In this document: positions 33,851 to 46,801 of the stretch, one piece after another
Layout: every line of letters starts with the position of its first letter
How positions within the stretch are numbered: the first letter of the stretch is position 1
NCBI GenBank assembly: GCA_026686845.1
Contig: JAIVEN010000001.1
Location: 33,534,001-33,598,000 of the forward strand
Origin: Adenanthera pavonina
Taxonomy: Eukaryota > Streptophyta > Magnoliopsida > Fabales > Fabaceae
DNA length: 64,000 bases
Reading direction: 5' to 3'
Notes under the pieces: generated by a model
What the model saw: only the letters and a program-made list of their open reading frames with translations
The model's database searches: none
What the model was told of the DNA's origin: nothing
Made by a program: the position numbers and the translations under genes

Positions 33851-36800
33851 TAGGCCTATATTCCCATGTTTTATACTTCATCTAAGTCCAATTGGGCATG
33901 ATTAGAAGCTTGAATCACATAAATATCAAAAACAAAATTTTCTTATTTATCGGGCACTGTTCATATTGACATTTCCTTTTTTACTTGTTAAATTTTGAAA
34001 ATTCATAACTAATTTTATAAAAATTGTATTAGAGGGATTCAAGTCTCTAAAAATTTATATCTAAAAACATGCTCTACATGGGAAGAATAATCCATAGAAC
34101 ATTTACTAAGCCAACTTGTACAGTTTATTCTTCCAAAAATCATTGTAGATTTGGCCAATTTTTCTTTCCTAGGATTTTGTCCTTAACTTTAAAAATTCAT
34201 ATCTCACTCTACCCTGAGCTATTCATGCATTCTTTATGTCATTAGAAAGTTCTGTATGTGTACTTCTAGACATATTTTTTTTGTACATTTATTCAACTCG
34301 CACAGGTTATGGCATTGACTTAAACCATTGAAGGTTAGAACACTACTTTTATTGGAATAGTTTTAGGAGAAATTACATAAGTCTTTCTTTATAGCTCTAA
34401 ATGCTTTCAAACTAGTTGCATTCGTTTTCTAACACTTATAGCTTTTCATAAATGCAAATCATTGAATTTTTGGAGCTATACACGATTTTATGGTACCATT
34501 TGAAGAATCCAATATCTTTAGTGAAAGTTCTAGTTTTCCTAATGTTGTCCAATTTTGAACCCTAACTTCAAAAATTCACTATAAATTGCACAATTATCCA
34601 ATTTAAGTGTTATTTAGCTTATTTTAAAGCTTGTCTCATCTAATTTTAGGGAATATATAACAATCCTACCAATTGTTCTGTTTCAAACCAAATAAGTTTG
34701 TCCTAATTACTGTTGGTCACTTTGAACCAATTCATACTATAACATACATAATCAACTTCATAACACATTTTCATCATCATTCATTGATCCAAATCCTTAC
34801 ATATCATTATAGGGAAACTTGTAGAAGATAATAATAATCAGAGGCAGCCCTATACATCCACATACCATTTTATACAAATTGCACAAAATTATTGAAAAAG
34901 CATAACATATTAATCTTTAGTCTTCACCATTCACCTCCTTGCCTTGGTCTCCATTGCACCATTGCCATATCTTGTTCCTAGACATCTTAGTAATTAGGAG
35001 GGGTGAGATTCAAAGAATCTCAATTGTTATATCCATTCATGCACACATATTATCACGTTATTTTATAAATTTATCAATGGAAATCATTAAATCATAATAT
35101 GCCATACAATTTCATAAAAATTTTGGTATGGTAACATTTTGTAAAATGGACATCCAAGGGTCCTAAAATCCTTCATACGACCACTCAACAACACATTTAC
35201 ATCACAAAACATACAACAAATTCATGTCATATAGAACGAATTATAAAGAATCAACTTGATAACATTGGACATAAATAGGAAAATAACTACCTTGGGGTTA
35301 TCTAAACTCCTCCAAACTTTGAACACTCTTTCCTTGATCTTCAAATGCTTCTTGGATCCCTATAGCATTATAAAATCAAGTTTTAATCCATTGGTTCTAT
35401 CACTTCCTTCACAAAGTGACAACTTGGACCTTAAAATTCTATATAGTTATCTTTTGGGAATTTCTTATACAACCCACTTGTATTAACCTATTTTGGACCC
35501 AAGGAATCTATTTTTAGGGTTAAAATTATGAAATTTTCTTCCTAACACAAACCTAAATAGGCCAAAAAATAACAAAAATTATGGAAAAATAATAAATCAA
35601 CAAACTTTCAAACCAATGACATATTCTTGTGGTCTATACATTACTTTTCATGGATTAATTTCTTCATGGCTCCAATTTCTCTCTCTACTTTCTTTCTCTA
35701 GAAGAAAATTTTGATAGGTGAAAGATAAGGAAATAGCTCATGAAAGCCCTCTCAAGCCACAAAGAACACAAGAGAATAGTCATGGAACTCTACCTTGGTG
35801 TTTTTGCCTTCTCTCATGGTTTCTTACTCTTCTTTTCTTTCCCAAAGTTCTCATGCTCTTCTCCCTCAATGGCAGTTGGTCTAGACATGTTTGGAGTGAA
35901 GAGGATGACTTAACCAAGCCTTAACTCAAGATTTAAAGGAAATATATCAAATGGAAATTAAATCATGATTAATTTTAACTAAATTTGGGTAACTTTATTA
36001 AAAGCTTTTGTGAAATTTCCATCTCTATGCCAGCTACTGGCTAGACGTGTTTCATTCTCATCTTTGGCCAAAATTGTTTTGATAAATTTTATGGACCAAT
36101 ATACTCTTTACTGATTAATTTCACCCATATCAATTAAATATTTTTTCCATAAGTCATTTAATTGGTATAGGGTTATCCTAAATTCAATTTTGAGCTAAAC
36201 TCATTTCCTTGGCCCAAAATATTTAAAAATAGGGTCCTCATAATTTTCTTGAGTAATTTTTGCTTTTAATTATGCTGCTGATTCCTTTTTTGATCCTCTG
36301 TTGCACAGTAATTCCTAATTTTCATAATAAATTTATTTGGATTGATTTAGCTTCCAAGTAGTATTCCATTGCATTCTACTTATCAAGAGTTATGTTTTGA
36401 GTATAATTTTCCATATTTACAAAATGTCGTTGACCCAGAACAAAATTGTAATTTTTAATTCTTTTGAATCCTTTTTCGTAATTTTCCCCAGGCACCAAAT
36501 TGAAATAAATTCCTTCTTTTATGAACTAAAATGCATAGAATTTTAATTTCTTGGGGCAAAATTACTATTTTCTCATTTTTTGGTCTAACTTGGAAAAATA
36601 ACTATTTTTCCCTTTTCCATTTCTTTTCGTGTCTTTCCATTTTCATTGTTTTTTGTACATTTTACAATATCAGTATTTTTTCCTTGAGGCTTGAATGCAA
36701 TCTCCACATATCACTTCTAATATGGGAAATGATGGTTTTGCCTCTCTAAACCAGGTCTTAAACTTAATTATCAATTCTTTTGGCACTTTCTTGTAATTTT

Positions 36801-37152
36801 TCTCGAAGACTAATTTTTTATTATTTCTTTTTATACTATTCATATTAACTTTCAAATTAGTCCATCTCTCAACCTAAACCTCCTGCTGATACAATACTTA
36901 TACCATTGCGCTCAACTCGAAATAGGTTTCCATTCAAATGGCATATTATATAGCTTCCAGGGTAAATTCTGGAATTAATTTTTACTTTGGACCTTATGAA
37001 AAATTAATTCTAATTAGGGACCAAACATAACTTCTTCTAAAAAGCAATATAGGAAATTAATTCCTTCTAGAGACTGAGCATGCAACTTCTCCATCTTTCT
37101 TTCCTATCTTTTCGTGTATTTAATAACATCCTCTAAAAATAGGGATATTACA
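33851..37152 (-). mobile_element. Gypsy LTR, type A, minus orientation
   Basis: This is the reverse complement of the type-A LTR. It ends gggatattaca at 37152, and its hairpin gagattc-aaa-gaatctc is at 35005-35021. The left end starts at about 33851 (tttaggcctatattcccatg) without the expected tgtaacac, so the first ~15 bases seem lost. No target duplication is visible. It is longer (3.3 kb) than the other copies, so it may hold small insertions. No coding sequence was seen. Confidence 0.7.
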
Positions 37153-37323
37153 CAGTGGCCCTGCCCTTCACCGTGGTGTGAAGGCTTCTGTCTCATTTTC
37201 TTGAATTCTTCTCCCAATTTATCCTTCCTTTTGTCCTAGCTCCTTCGGTACTACACAATTCGTAGTATACACTTTTCATTAGTTCATGGTTAAGTCCAGG
37301 ACAATGCTTTAAGAGTCGTTACA

Positions 37324-37925
37324 TCCTCCCCTCCTTATAAAAATTTGGTCCTCGAAATTTTAAATATTACCTCAGGTAAGAAGATTAGGGTAACTGCTAT
37401 GCAAAGATTCCTCTGCCTCCCATGTAGCATAATCTAATGTTAAAACATTCCACAGCACCTTTACCAGTCTAATGGTCTTGTTCCTTAGCTACTTCACCTT
37501 TGTGTCCATAATCGCCTTCGGCTTGACCTCAAAAGTCAGATCTTCTCATAATTGAACCTCTTCACTCTCTAATATGTGAGACGGATTGGGGCAGTTTTTG
37601 TTGAGTTGGGACGTGTGAAATACATTGTGTAACCTTGTGAGATTAGGTGGTAGCGCTACCAATACGCCACTGACCCAATTCATTCCAAAATTTGAAAAGG
37701 ACCCATATATCACAGAGTGAGCTTTTTTGCTCGAATCAATCTCCTAACTCTTGTAGTAAGGGTGACCTTGAGAAACACATGGTCTATAGCATTAAACTCC
37801 AAGGGTCTCCTTATTCAGTTAACATAACTTTTTTGTTGATTTTGAGCAGTCAAGAGTTTTTGTCAAATGTTCTTTATTTGTTGAGTGGTTTGATCAATAA
37901 TGTCAGGGCCCAACAAAATTTAGCT
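37324..37925 (-). pseudogene. Tekay-type chromovirus integrase C-terminus and chromodomain remnant
   Basis: Immediately inside the LTR end is the polypurine tract aaggaggggagga (minus strand, 37324-37336). Reading leftward from about 37925, one sees IKNI, LLTAQNQQKSY, RRPLEFNAIDHVFLKV, VRRLIRAKKLT and LPPNLTRLHNVFHTSQLN. A chromodomain-like end follows: RLVKVLWN...YATWEAEE. This is the C-terminal integrase with the GPY-type region and a chromodomain, typical of Tekay/Del chromoviruses, whose chromodomain guides insertion to heterochromatin. At least four in-frame stops are present. Similarity ends near 37925; RT and gag are absent. Confidence 0.85.
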
Positions 37926-39009
37926 TTTTTTATGCACAAGCACTAAAATGTATATTCAAAATGTTGTTCCAACATTATAAACAATCTATAAAGATTAAAG
38001 CACATAATATATTAGTAGTACGTGGACAATCACTTAGCAAAAGAAAAATATCTTACTTATTTTAAAAATCTTACTCGTGTCACTTTCTACTAGCACAAGA
38101 AGAAAATCCTCAAATATATCCAGCTACCATCCATGAGCAAAATATAACAATTCCTACATTGCTTTGATCAAGACCTAAGGGACAGTAAAAACATTGTATA
38201 ATATTTTTCTATAATGGTAAATAAGTATTGAACACTATTAATAAGATGAAAATCCAAGAAGTCTAAACATGAATAACTAGAACCTAAATAAGTAGATGTC
38301 CTAAGAGAAATTAGCAAGCATTAGCTAATAGATTAGCCAAAAATGCACTAGTTAGTCACTAAAATTGAAATTTGAAGGTGGAAGGGAATAGGAAGTAGCT
38401 TAGTTTACTACCACTTGATGGCGTCCATATAAAGAAAAAGCAAGCACATATTGATTGATTTAACAAGGTTACCTACATAGTATTATTAGCAAGGTCTAGC
38501 ATCCAGAACCCTACTTAATCTCTTGATAAGTTACTTAATGGGTAAGATGAGAATCTTGATTAGTATCTCCCCTACGTTATCAATATTAGTCAACATATGC
38601 CTTGAAATAGGTACACAATCACTCAATCAACAAAATGCATATTTGCCTTCATAGATACTGGTATATGTGCACAGACATGATCTCAGTTTAGATGATTTAT
38701 CAATATCAATATAAAGAATCAATTTTGTATACAAGTATATAAAATTCTTTATACCAAAGCCATAGACTACTCATTTCATTACCATCAACTTTCTCATATA
38801 CCCCTTGTAACAAATACTTTTAGTTTGTGCTCAAACTTTCATAGCTTTATAATTGATACTACGCACATCACACAAATCATTCCTTGTATGCTTCATATAT
38901 AGCATACTTATCCATATTTAAATAATGAATTAAAATTTGGCATAGTATTTTTAACACCTTAACTTCTATGGACCTTTCCCATATACCCTACATCTTTTCA
39001 GAGCATTTA
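37926..39009. other. AT-rich stretch without recognisable features
   Basis: No long ORF, LTR edge or clear repeat is visible. It begins where the chromoviral similarity stops. Confidence 0.5.
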
Positions 39010-39390
39010 GAGAGGATTTGGACACTTGAACCAACCAAAAACTCAAACTAGAAAATTTCTTCCTATGGTACTATTCACTTGGTAAATTCAAGTTTCTAGC
39101 TAAACTTTGGAAATTTATAACTAATTATACAAAAGTCGTTCTGAGATGATTCAAGTTCTAGAATACAGCTCATTTATTCCTCTACATGGAAAAATAAAAA
39201 ACTGAAATTTAGATGTTCCAATTTGTAGCGTTTATTTTGGGAATTTTATAGTTCAAATGGTTATTCTAAAACTATCTAGTTTTGGTCCATCAACTTTGGT
39301 CATTCATAACTACTTTTATACTTAACCAATTTGAGTAAAATTGGTCTTCCTAGAAAGCTTTTTTTTGTCTACAATTGAGAAAAAAATGAG
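39010..39390 (-). repeat. Fragment similar to type-A gypsy LTR
   Basis: Phrases such as tactattcacttggtaaattc, ataactaattatacaaaag and ctctacatggaaaaataa parallel 33950-34130 of the minus-orientation type-A LTR. Only an internal piece is present, with no ends. Confidence 0.5.
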
Positions 39391-39594
39391 AAATATGATT
39401 TCCTTTGTCCATATCGTATCCAAAGTGTGGGGGTTGGAGAGGGTGATAGAGGAAACTATATTGGAAATATAATTGTAGAGAACCCTAAGCCATGTTAGTT
39501 GGCACTAGTCCATTATAGGTAACAAGTCTTAAAATCATATACAAATAAGCATTTTTTATTAGACTTTTTGTACTTGATATGATATTAACATTAA

Positions 39595-39822
39595 TTGATA
39601 TATTGTAGCGAACATTGCACATTGTGGGTGTTATGTCCCGAGTGGTGCACTGCCTACCAGTTTGATTCTTATGGAGAGAATGAAGATGACTCCCAGAAAA
39701 AGAAGAAAAATAACTCTAGTAAAAAAGATGGAAAAACACTCAAAGTAAAGAATAGTGGAAAAACACCTAAAGAAAAGAATGATGGAAAAGCACCCAAATA
39801 TTTTTTTGATGTAGCTCACCTG
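39595..39822 (+). CDS. Exon-like ORF with a 9-residue Lys-rich repeat, unknown
   Basis: This 76-codon open frame begins MIYCSEHCTLWVLCPEWC and contains two and a partial third copy of a DGKTPKEKN-like nonapeptide, from a 27-bp tandem repeat at about 39727-39800. It is followed by YFFDVAHL and then a good splice-donor context, cctgtaagta, at about 39819-39828. A related Lys-rich tract with Gly-Lys words continues at 39945-40000. A candidate acceptor, cttgcag, with a short reading frame is on the far side of the gypsy LTR, near 46910-46920. This could be an exon of a CACTA or captured host gene. I do not recognise the protein, and a chance ORF is possible. Confidence 0.35.
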
Positions 39823-41501
39823 TAAGTATATATTTGTGTAAAACTTTGGTTTGTGATCACATGTGACATATCAAATGGATTTTAGTCTATAATATACTTT
39901 CTTCATGTATTTGTTTATACGACTATGAAGACATACCAAATAAGGGTGGGAAACACACAAAAGAGGCCAAAAACAAAAAGAATGGAAAAAGCCATTTGTA
40001 TGCATGTAGCTTTATCCTGACCTTAAAGGAAATTAATCCAAGTATTTTGATTTTGCTCATTTTCTTCGTTGACTATTAGTCTTACAGCCAGCCTGAGGAA
40101 CATAGTGTGGCTACTATGTTATGAGAGAAATGTATGACATAGTTACTATAATATCCCAAAATTTTACTGGATATTAAGTGATGAAAGAAGACATAATTGA
40201 TGATAGCATAAAATGTACAAGGAATTCGTGAAAATGGACAGACACCATTTTGCATGAAATAAGACAAAAAGATATTTTTTCCCGGTTGGACGGAAAAATG
40301 TGATAATTATATTTTTGCCCCTAAAGAAATATAAAAATGATATCCACCTCCCAAAAGTATTAAAATTTAGGTGGAGAAAGAAGTTGAAAAGCCTTAGGAA
40401 AAATTGCACCTAATGAACCGAAAGTTTCAAAAATTATAACTTTGCAAATTTGTAAAATTACAGTCAAAACGAAGCCCTTAATGAAAGAAGTCCAATGGTA
40501 TATGGCACTGAGGGTTAATGTTCAAGAATAAAGAAATAATCAATGCCGAGTATCCAAAAATAATAGTAAACTGATAAAGTAAACTGTGGGCCCTACCGAT
40601 GGTTAAAAAGAAACTGGGTCAGGATATGGGCCATACACAGATACCATTTGGGACAGGATAATTATGGAAATGTAAAAATAAAATTAGAATAGTCTTGTAG
40701 TCCAAAAATGCTAAATTAGTATAGAGACGATTTTATCAGTACGGTTAAAAAGTATCCGGATTAAGATATATTTGGATCAAAAAAATTGGGCAATTTTTGG
40801 ACATTCTCCTCTCTCTCTCTCATGCATGAATTTCTACAGCATATGAGACAAAGAATATTTTGATATTTCTTGGGGAAAACTTCTTAAAGAAGGAGACAAA
40901 AAAAGTAACTTTAGTTAATTTATTTGATTAACCATGACTAAGGGTGTAATTAACCACTTAATCCCTTCTCTTTCTTCGCCATCTTCACGCATGAAAACCA
41001 GCAGGAAAACAACAAAGAAAATGCAAGAAAGGGAAGGAAAGAAAGAGAGAAAGAAAGAGGGAAAATTCAAGGAAATTGAAAGCTCAAGTTGGTAAGTTTG
41101 TATCCTACCACTTCAAGTTTGCTATCTATGATTTTTAAAGCATGGTTTATGGATTAGTTATCCCTCCTCCTTATCTTAGGGTTTTGTCCATGGCATGATT
41201 TAGCAAGAACTAGAGTTTTCCAACCATAAATCATAGGGGAAATGATAGAATGTTCATTTAAAGCTTGAATATGCAAGTAGTTTGTTGTATAACAAAGTCT
41301 AGCAATTTTTTTTGAATTCCCCTGATTTTTTATGAGCTACTACTGTTCATGCTTAGAGTTGGAATTTCATAAATTGAACCTAAAAAATGGGTCCCCCATG
41401 GTCCAAAACCTTATGAACAAGTGATGATTTCATGAAAAAGCTTAAGATTAAGAAAGTGAAATTTTTAGGTTTTTGAAGCTTAATTCGGAATGAACAGTAA
41501 C

Positions 41502-43814
41502 TGTAACATCCTACCTCCCCTTCATAACCAAAACTCATGAAATGCAACCAAACACAATCCAAACCGCTAAAAACAACATCTCACATCCTCAAACCAGCGG
41601 AAACGAACCACAAATTACCAAACTTTGGGCTGGGGTCATGGCCGCTACAGGACCGCCGCGGCTCCGGCCTGCTCTGTTTCTCCCTCGTCACTGCCATCAC
41701 TGGCGCCGCGGCTCCCCCTTGCTGATATCCCATATCAGCACTTCAACGTTTTGGAGTGAACTTCCGACGCGCATAACTTTATGCTCCGAACTCCGATTGA
41801 CTTGATTCCAACTCCTACAAGTCAATATAGTCCCAAACTAACCACAGACACCATTTTCACCTCAATCCAACTCCGTATGGAGATTCTAGACCCTTGATGC
41901 CGTTTTGGCCACTTGTTGACCAAAACTCATCACTAACCAATTCCAATTGTCACCAAAGACAACTAGTCACTCGGAGACCAGTCATACATGTCCAAAATCC
42001 CCGAACTAACATGTCCAAAGAGGTTTCATCTCAAAGGAACCACTCCTCTGAGTTTTGACCCCCTTGAATCTCAACATGATAAGATGGGCTACCGGCCCTA
42101 AAACACAACCATCAGGCCCAAACCACTCTGGGCTCACAAATACTACCATACCAATTTCCAATTACTTAACACTCTCAAAACACCAGCATAACACATTCCA
42201 CATAAACATAACCAAGCATACATTCATCCATAACAATCCTATTAATCTCATACATTCAATACACAACTATCTACCCTACTTGGCACATAATACATTATCC
42301 AAAAATACAAACATTACATAGACTTCTCACATACACCGCTACTCTCTAGGCTTCACCGGATTAGAGCCAGAACCTTCACCTGAAAGGGTTAGTCATGGGA
42401 GAGGGTGGGGTGAGACAATGTCTCAGTAATCAGGATCAACAACACATAAACATATATATATACAAATATGAATCATATAATATATGAATGCAATGTAAAA
42501 TGCATGATATGCATGTCGTCCTCTCTTGGACTTCCATCCTTATCCTCCCTAACACACGTATATATATACCCCATCCTTATCCTCCCTAACACACATATAC
42601 AAATAACTCATCCTTATTCTCCCTAACACACACAATCCACCCTTATCCTCTCTAATATGTACAATATCACATACTCCAACCTTATTCTCCCTAACAATTT
42701 CATTTATCATCATATATCATACGTCATCACATCATCACCACTTCCTCTGTCATACATCTCAATGTAACAATAACATGTGGTGATGCTAATGTATCATCAT
42801 AATCATATCACATCAATGTTCTCATCACATATCCCATCACAATACTCATAAACATCATGTACTATACACATACCACGATATATAATAACCACACACAAAC
42901 ATATCACTATCGTGGTATGAAAGAGACAAGCATATATATATACCACTATACATACTATCGTATAAAACCACATAAACAAATACCCAGTTACCTCAGGTTG
43001 TCAATACCACGCTCAGGCAAGTTCCACATGCTTTCTTGAACACCAACACGCTTGAGCCCCACACGGTTAACCAATTAACCTTCATAACACATAATTCTCC
43101 CATTAACACAATATATATCCATAATCACAATATCACAATTTAACCACTTTAGGCTTAACCCAAGGCTCTAACACACCAATCATACATCAATAAGCTCCCA
43201 GGGATCGTTTAAACACTACTCGAACACATACTCTTCGGATTCCCAAGAGCCCTAACCGGAAACAACCTAGGGTTAAGCTCAAATCGCACATAAACCCTTC
43301 CAAACACACATCCAACGAATAAGAATACCAAAACACACTCCATTAACCTCAAATCATCCATTTCAATCGTTGGATTTCACCCCAAATGGGAAATCCAACC
43401 TTAACACTGAAAATCCCAAACTTCAACCGAAGAAAATGGAGAGGGAGGAGTAGAGAACACTTACCAACTTGAATCCAAGCTCTTGAGGTCCAAAAATCAC
43501 TCCTAGAAGCCGGGAATCCCGAACCCTACCACTACTCCTCGCGGTCTCCCTCTATTTCCTCCGTTTCTTTCTTTTCCGTTTGACTGAACTGATCCGGATT
43601 TAAACAAATTTCCCAACTCTCACAGCGGCTCCAGCATACCTCACCGCGGCTCCACAAACTAATCCGGAACAATGCCACTGGAAGGTCTCTCGCTGCCACG
43701 GCTCTGCTCCTCACCACGGTGCAGAGCCTTTTCTGGTTCCTCTTGAACCATATCCATCCTACTTCCTCTGATCCTGAACACAAGACCAATAAAGATATCG
43801 TGAGAGGTGTTATA
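41502..43814 (-). mobile_element. Gypsy solo LTR, Tekay-like type B
   Basis: It runs from tgtaacatcc to ggtgttata, 2313 bp, flanked by GTAAC (41497-41501) and ATAAC (43815-43819), a one-mismatch duplication. It aligns with the split LTR starting at 4370 and, in reverse, with the plus-strand LTR at 58073. It is clearly more GC-rich in places (cgcggctcc repeats near 41655-41710 and 43624-43660). A hairpin, gagac-aat-gtctc, lies at 42412-42424. A tandem tract of (a)tccttatcctccctaacaca units lies at about 42536-42695 (five units). Confidence 0.82.
42536..42695. repeat. Tandem repeats in the type-B LTR
   Basis: Five units sharing ccttatcctccctaac start near 42536, 42573, 42609, 42639 and 42678. 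Spacing is about 30-40 bp, with variable AT/CA filler. Confidence 0.7.
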
Positions 43815-44152
43815 ATAACTATACCTAGAGATGAAATTTGGTAATTTTGAGGCCATATTTGCTTTTCTCATAAAAAAAATTACATGGAATAGAGGTATAA
43901 TTCATCATTTTTTAGCTAGGAAGGAATTTATTGTGAGTTTCTGAAGAATTAGGGTTTCATGAGCACTTTTTGAAGAAAGCCATGGAACCATTAGCTTGAG
44001 TGATTTTTTAATGATATGTTTAGGTATGAGGAAGCCTAAGAAAGCTTGGAGAAGTATTGGAAGGTCCAAGAAGTGTTGGATAAAGTGTGGGAAGCAAGGA
44101 AGTACTATAAGGTAGATAATTCTCTTTACTAACATCACATTATCATTATTGT

Positions 44153-45760
44153 TGTTAGTTAGGCTGACTTCCTAAGAGGGGGTGAATTAGGAAGATTAAA
44201 AATTTTCTGTACAAAGTGAAAATAATGAAGAAAGCAAGGTATGACAGAAAAACAGAGTATAAAGCTATAAGATGAAAGAGTAGTAATAAAGAGAAGAAAA
44301 ACTCTGATATTTATCCTGGTTCGGTCTCTCCTCTTGACCTACATCTAATCCTCAAGACACCACTTGAGATTTTCCACTATTCAGCAAGAATTCAATGGGC
44401 TTCTTGCAAATGCCACAGTACAACGTCAGTTCTCTGTTTTCTAGAGCTTACTCAATCACTTTCTGTACCTTTACAAAGTGCTTTACAATCCCTTGTGATA
44501 TCTCCTCACAAGAAAATCTATCTTCCAGATAAAGATTAGATTGTTTATAAAGATGAAACTCTCTTGAATAGAGTAAATATGAAAGTTGAAGTACAAGTAT
44601 TGAAGTAAGAGGGTAAAAGTCTTTGAATAGAAGATTTGGTAGAGTTTCAGTATATATAGAGTTTAATTCGTTATCCACAACTTCAAATAATGTTATATTT
44701 ATAGATTTAGGTCTCAAATGTCCGTTAGAGACAAAATCTATCTGTTGGAGAAGTTATCTAATGGTTACTCTGAAAAACTATCTGTTAACCAACCGCATTT
44801 AATGCTTCTGACATACTGAAATTCGAATTTCGGTTGGTCAACAGACGAATTTCGAAGGAACCGAAGGTTAAAGCTTCCAACGTTGAAATACTGAAGTTCG
44901 TCTATTCATGAAGTGAAATTTGAATTTTTGAAACTTAGAAAGTGTTTCCATGTTGTGACATACGAATTTTCAAGAAGAAAATTTTTCTGTTAAGTGTAAA
45001 CAGTATTTTCAATTTGCTACAGTACCCTCAAAATTTGAATTTTAAAACCCCAAAATTCGTCTGTCTGTAGCATGCTCAAGAAGCATAGTAGTTCATTTTC
45101 TTTCGAAATTTGAATTTTAAAAGAGTGAAGTTTGTTTGTCAGAGAGACCTCTTTTCAGATTCACTTCAACATTTGAATTTGTAAACACTGTCCTTCGTAT
45201 GTCATAATATCATTTTAACAGACTCATAACTTTAGCTTCTGAAATTAGAAGTTTCATGTTCAAAGTTCGTCTGTTAGTGAGCAATTTTGAAATTCAATAT
45301 AATCTTGATTTCAGATGAACTTTGACATTGTTTCAGACAAATTTCTTCAGTTTTCATAAGTTTCATTTTGTCTGAAATTCAAATGTTCAAAACTCAAAGT
45401 TCGTCTGTTGCTCAACAGCTTCTTTCAGACACTTATGAAAATTCAAACTTTGGAAAATCAAAATTCGTATGTCAGAGAAGCATCTCTTCAGACTTATTCA
45501 GTTTTAACTTGAAATTCGAATTTCCAAAGCCAAAGTTTGAATTTCCAACATGACAGTTCAACATAAAATCAAGTTTTTAAAACATCTTTTCATCAAATCA
45601 AAGTCTTTTACCCATATTTAAAACATAACTAATGATCCTACAACAAATCTTGCGCAGATTACTTAGAACTTCTTCACTTGAAACATTTGAAGCTCCTTTG
45701 ATATCTTCATTCCAAGCTCTTGAATGTTGGTTTGGAATAATTAAAACTCTAGATTCAACA
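44153..45760 (-). mobile_element. Copia solo LTR (inner-type subfamily)
   Basis: This is 1608 bp, from tgttagttaggctgacttccta to gattcaaca, with the exact duplication ATTGT at 44148-44152 and 45761-45765. It carries gaaattcgaattt (44818, 45511) and ttcgtctg motifs of the inner-element subfamily and the conserved ttatcctggttcggtc segment near 44313. There is no internal sequence. Confidence 0.93.
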
Positions 45761-46801
45761 ATTGTTTCTTTGATATTTGACATCATGACATACATATGAA
45801 ATGTTGATTTGTTATATTTCTATGTAGTTGACTGAGTTGTATGAGGGATTTGGAGCCCTGAGATATCCATTTGACAAAATGAAACTCTACCAAAATTTTT
45901 ATAAAATTTATTTGTTCAAATGTGCCTATGTGATGAATTAAGGTTTATGTGACGTTTTTATGAAAAATGTGATGATATGATGGTATGTATGTGATTTATC
46001 TACTGAGATTCTTTGAATCTCACCCTCCCGCATATTAACCATGATTAGGTAGCAACAATGGCAAGACCTCCAAGGAAGAGAAGGGAAAGGAGAAAGAATT
46101 TGATATTTAATTTGATGATGATTGCATTGACCAACTGTTTTGTCCTCTTATGTAAATTTGTAAAGATGAGGTTAAATATGTTTCTTCAAGTTTTTATATT
46201 CCTTTGAGTCCTAGCTAAGGTGTGGCATGATATGAAGATGAAATATGGTTATGTGAATATCTTACAATTTTTGTATTTTAAGTATGAGGATACAAATGGT
46301 CATTCTGACCACTAATGAATAAATATGCTACTATTTAGAATTTTTAATGTATAAAGTATGAATCTTATATATTCTTAAAAACTAGACAGAAAGAGCTTTC
46401 ATATAGTCTAAAGATCACTCAATTTGAATGGGTGTATGATATATAGTGAATTTTCAAAGTTAGCCCAGAAAACTGGAATTTCTGAAATTGACTATATGAA
46501 TAGTAGAAATTCACAAAATTTACTGTGCAAATTGGTCAAGTAATTGCTCTGATTGATATTTTTCCTGTGAAATAATATTTTAAGCTATGCATAGAAACTT
46601 GGATCACTTTTATATGATTTTTATTGAATTAGTTATGATTTTTTGAATTTCAGTCGGGAAAAAAAATTTGATTAAATGAATAGTACCTGAAATTTGGAAA
46701 ATTTTATTATAACATTTATGTGATTCAAGCTTCTAATTAAGTATAATTGGTCTCTAATGAGGCCTAATACATGGGAAACGATCCTAAATAGAGGTGTTAC
46801 A

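Larger units (their letters stand above)
4370..37323 (-). mobile_element. Tekay-type gypsy 3' LTR stretched by nested insertions
   Basis: The LTR starts tgtaacaccc (4370) and ends cgttaca (37323). It is followed at once by the polypurine tract and internal chromoviral sequence, so this is the 3' LTR of a minus-strand element. Its own sequence is in four pieces, about 4370-4879, 29904-30537, 33098-33850 and 37153-37323, together about 2.1 kb. That matches the 2.3-kb related LTR at 41502-43814. The remaining ~31 kb is inserted elements. The piece at 29904-30230 aligns in reverse with 61130-61440 of the plus-strand gypsy LTR. No 5' LTR or left-flank duplication partner was found, so the element is incomplete. 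Confidence 0.75.
40147..46801 (+). mobile_element. Gypsy LTR, type A, with two nested solo LTRs
   Basis: It starts tataatatccc (expected tgtaatatccc) and ends gaggtgttaca. Removing 41502-43819 and 44153-45765 leaves about 2.7 kb, similar to the 2.56-kb solo LTR at 30538. Its hairpin gagattc-ttt-gaatctc is at 46005-46021. The flanking 5-mers (GTTAC and ATTGT) do not match, so the duplication has decayed or the ends have recombined. Confidence 0.78.

Noticed and set aside
33841..37157. Target duplication around the minus-orientation type-A LTR
   Set aside because: The left terminus is incomplete and the flanking 5-mers do not match, so none is claimed.
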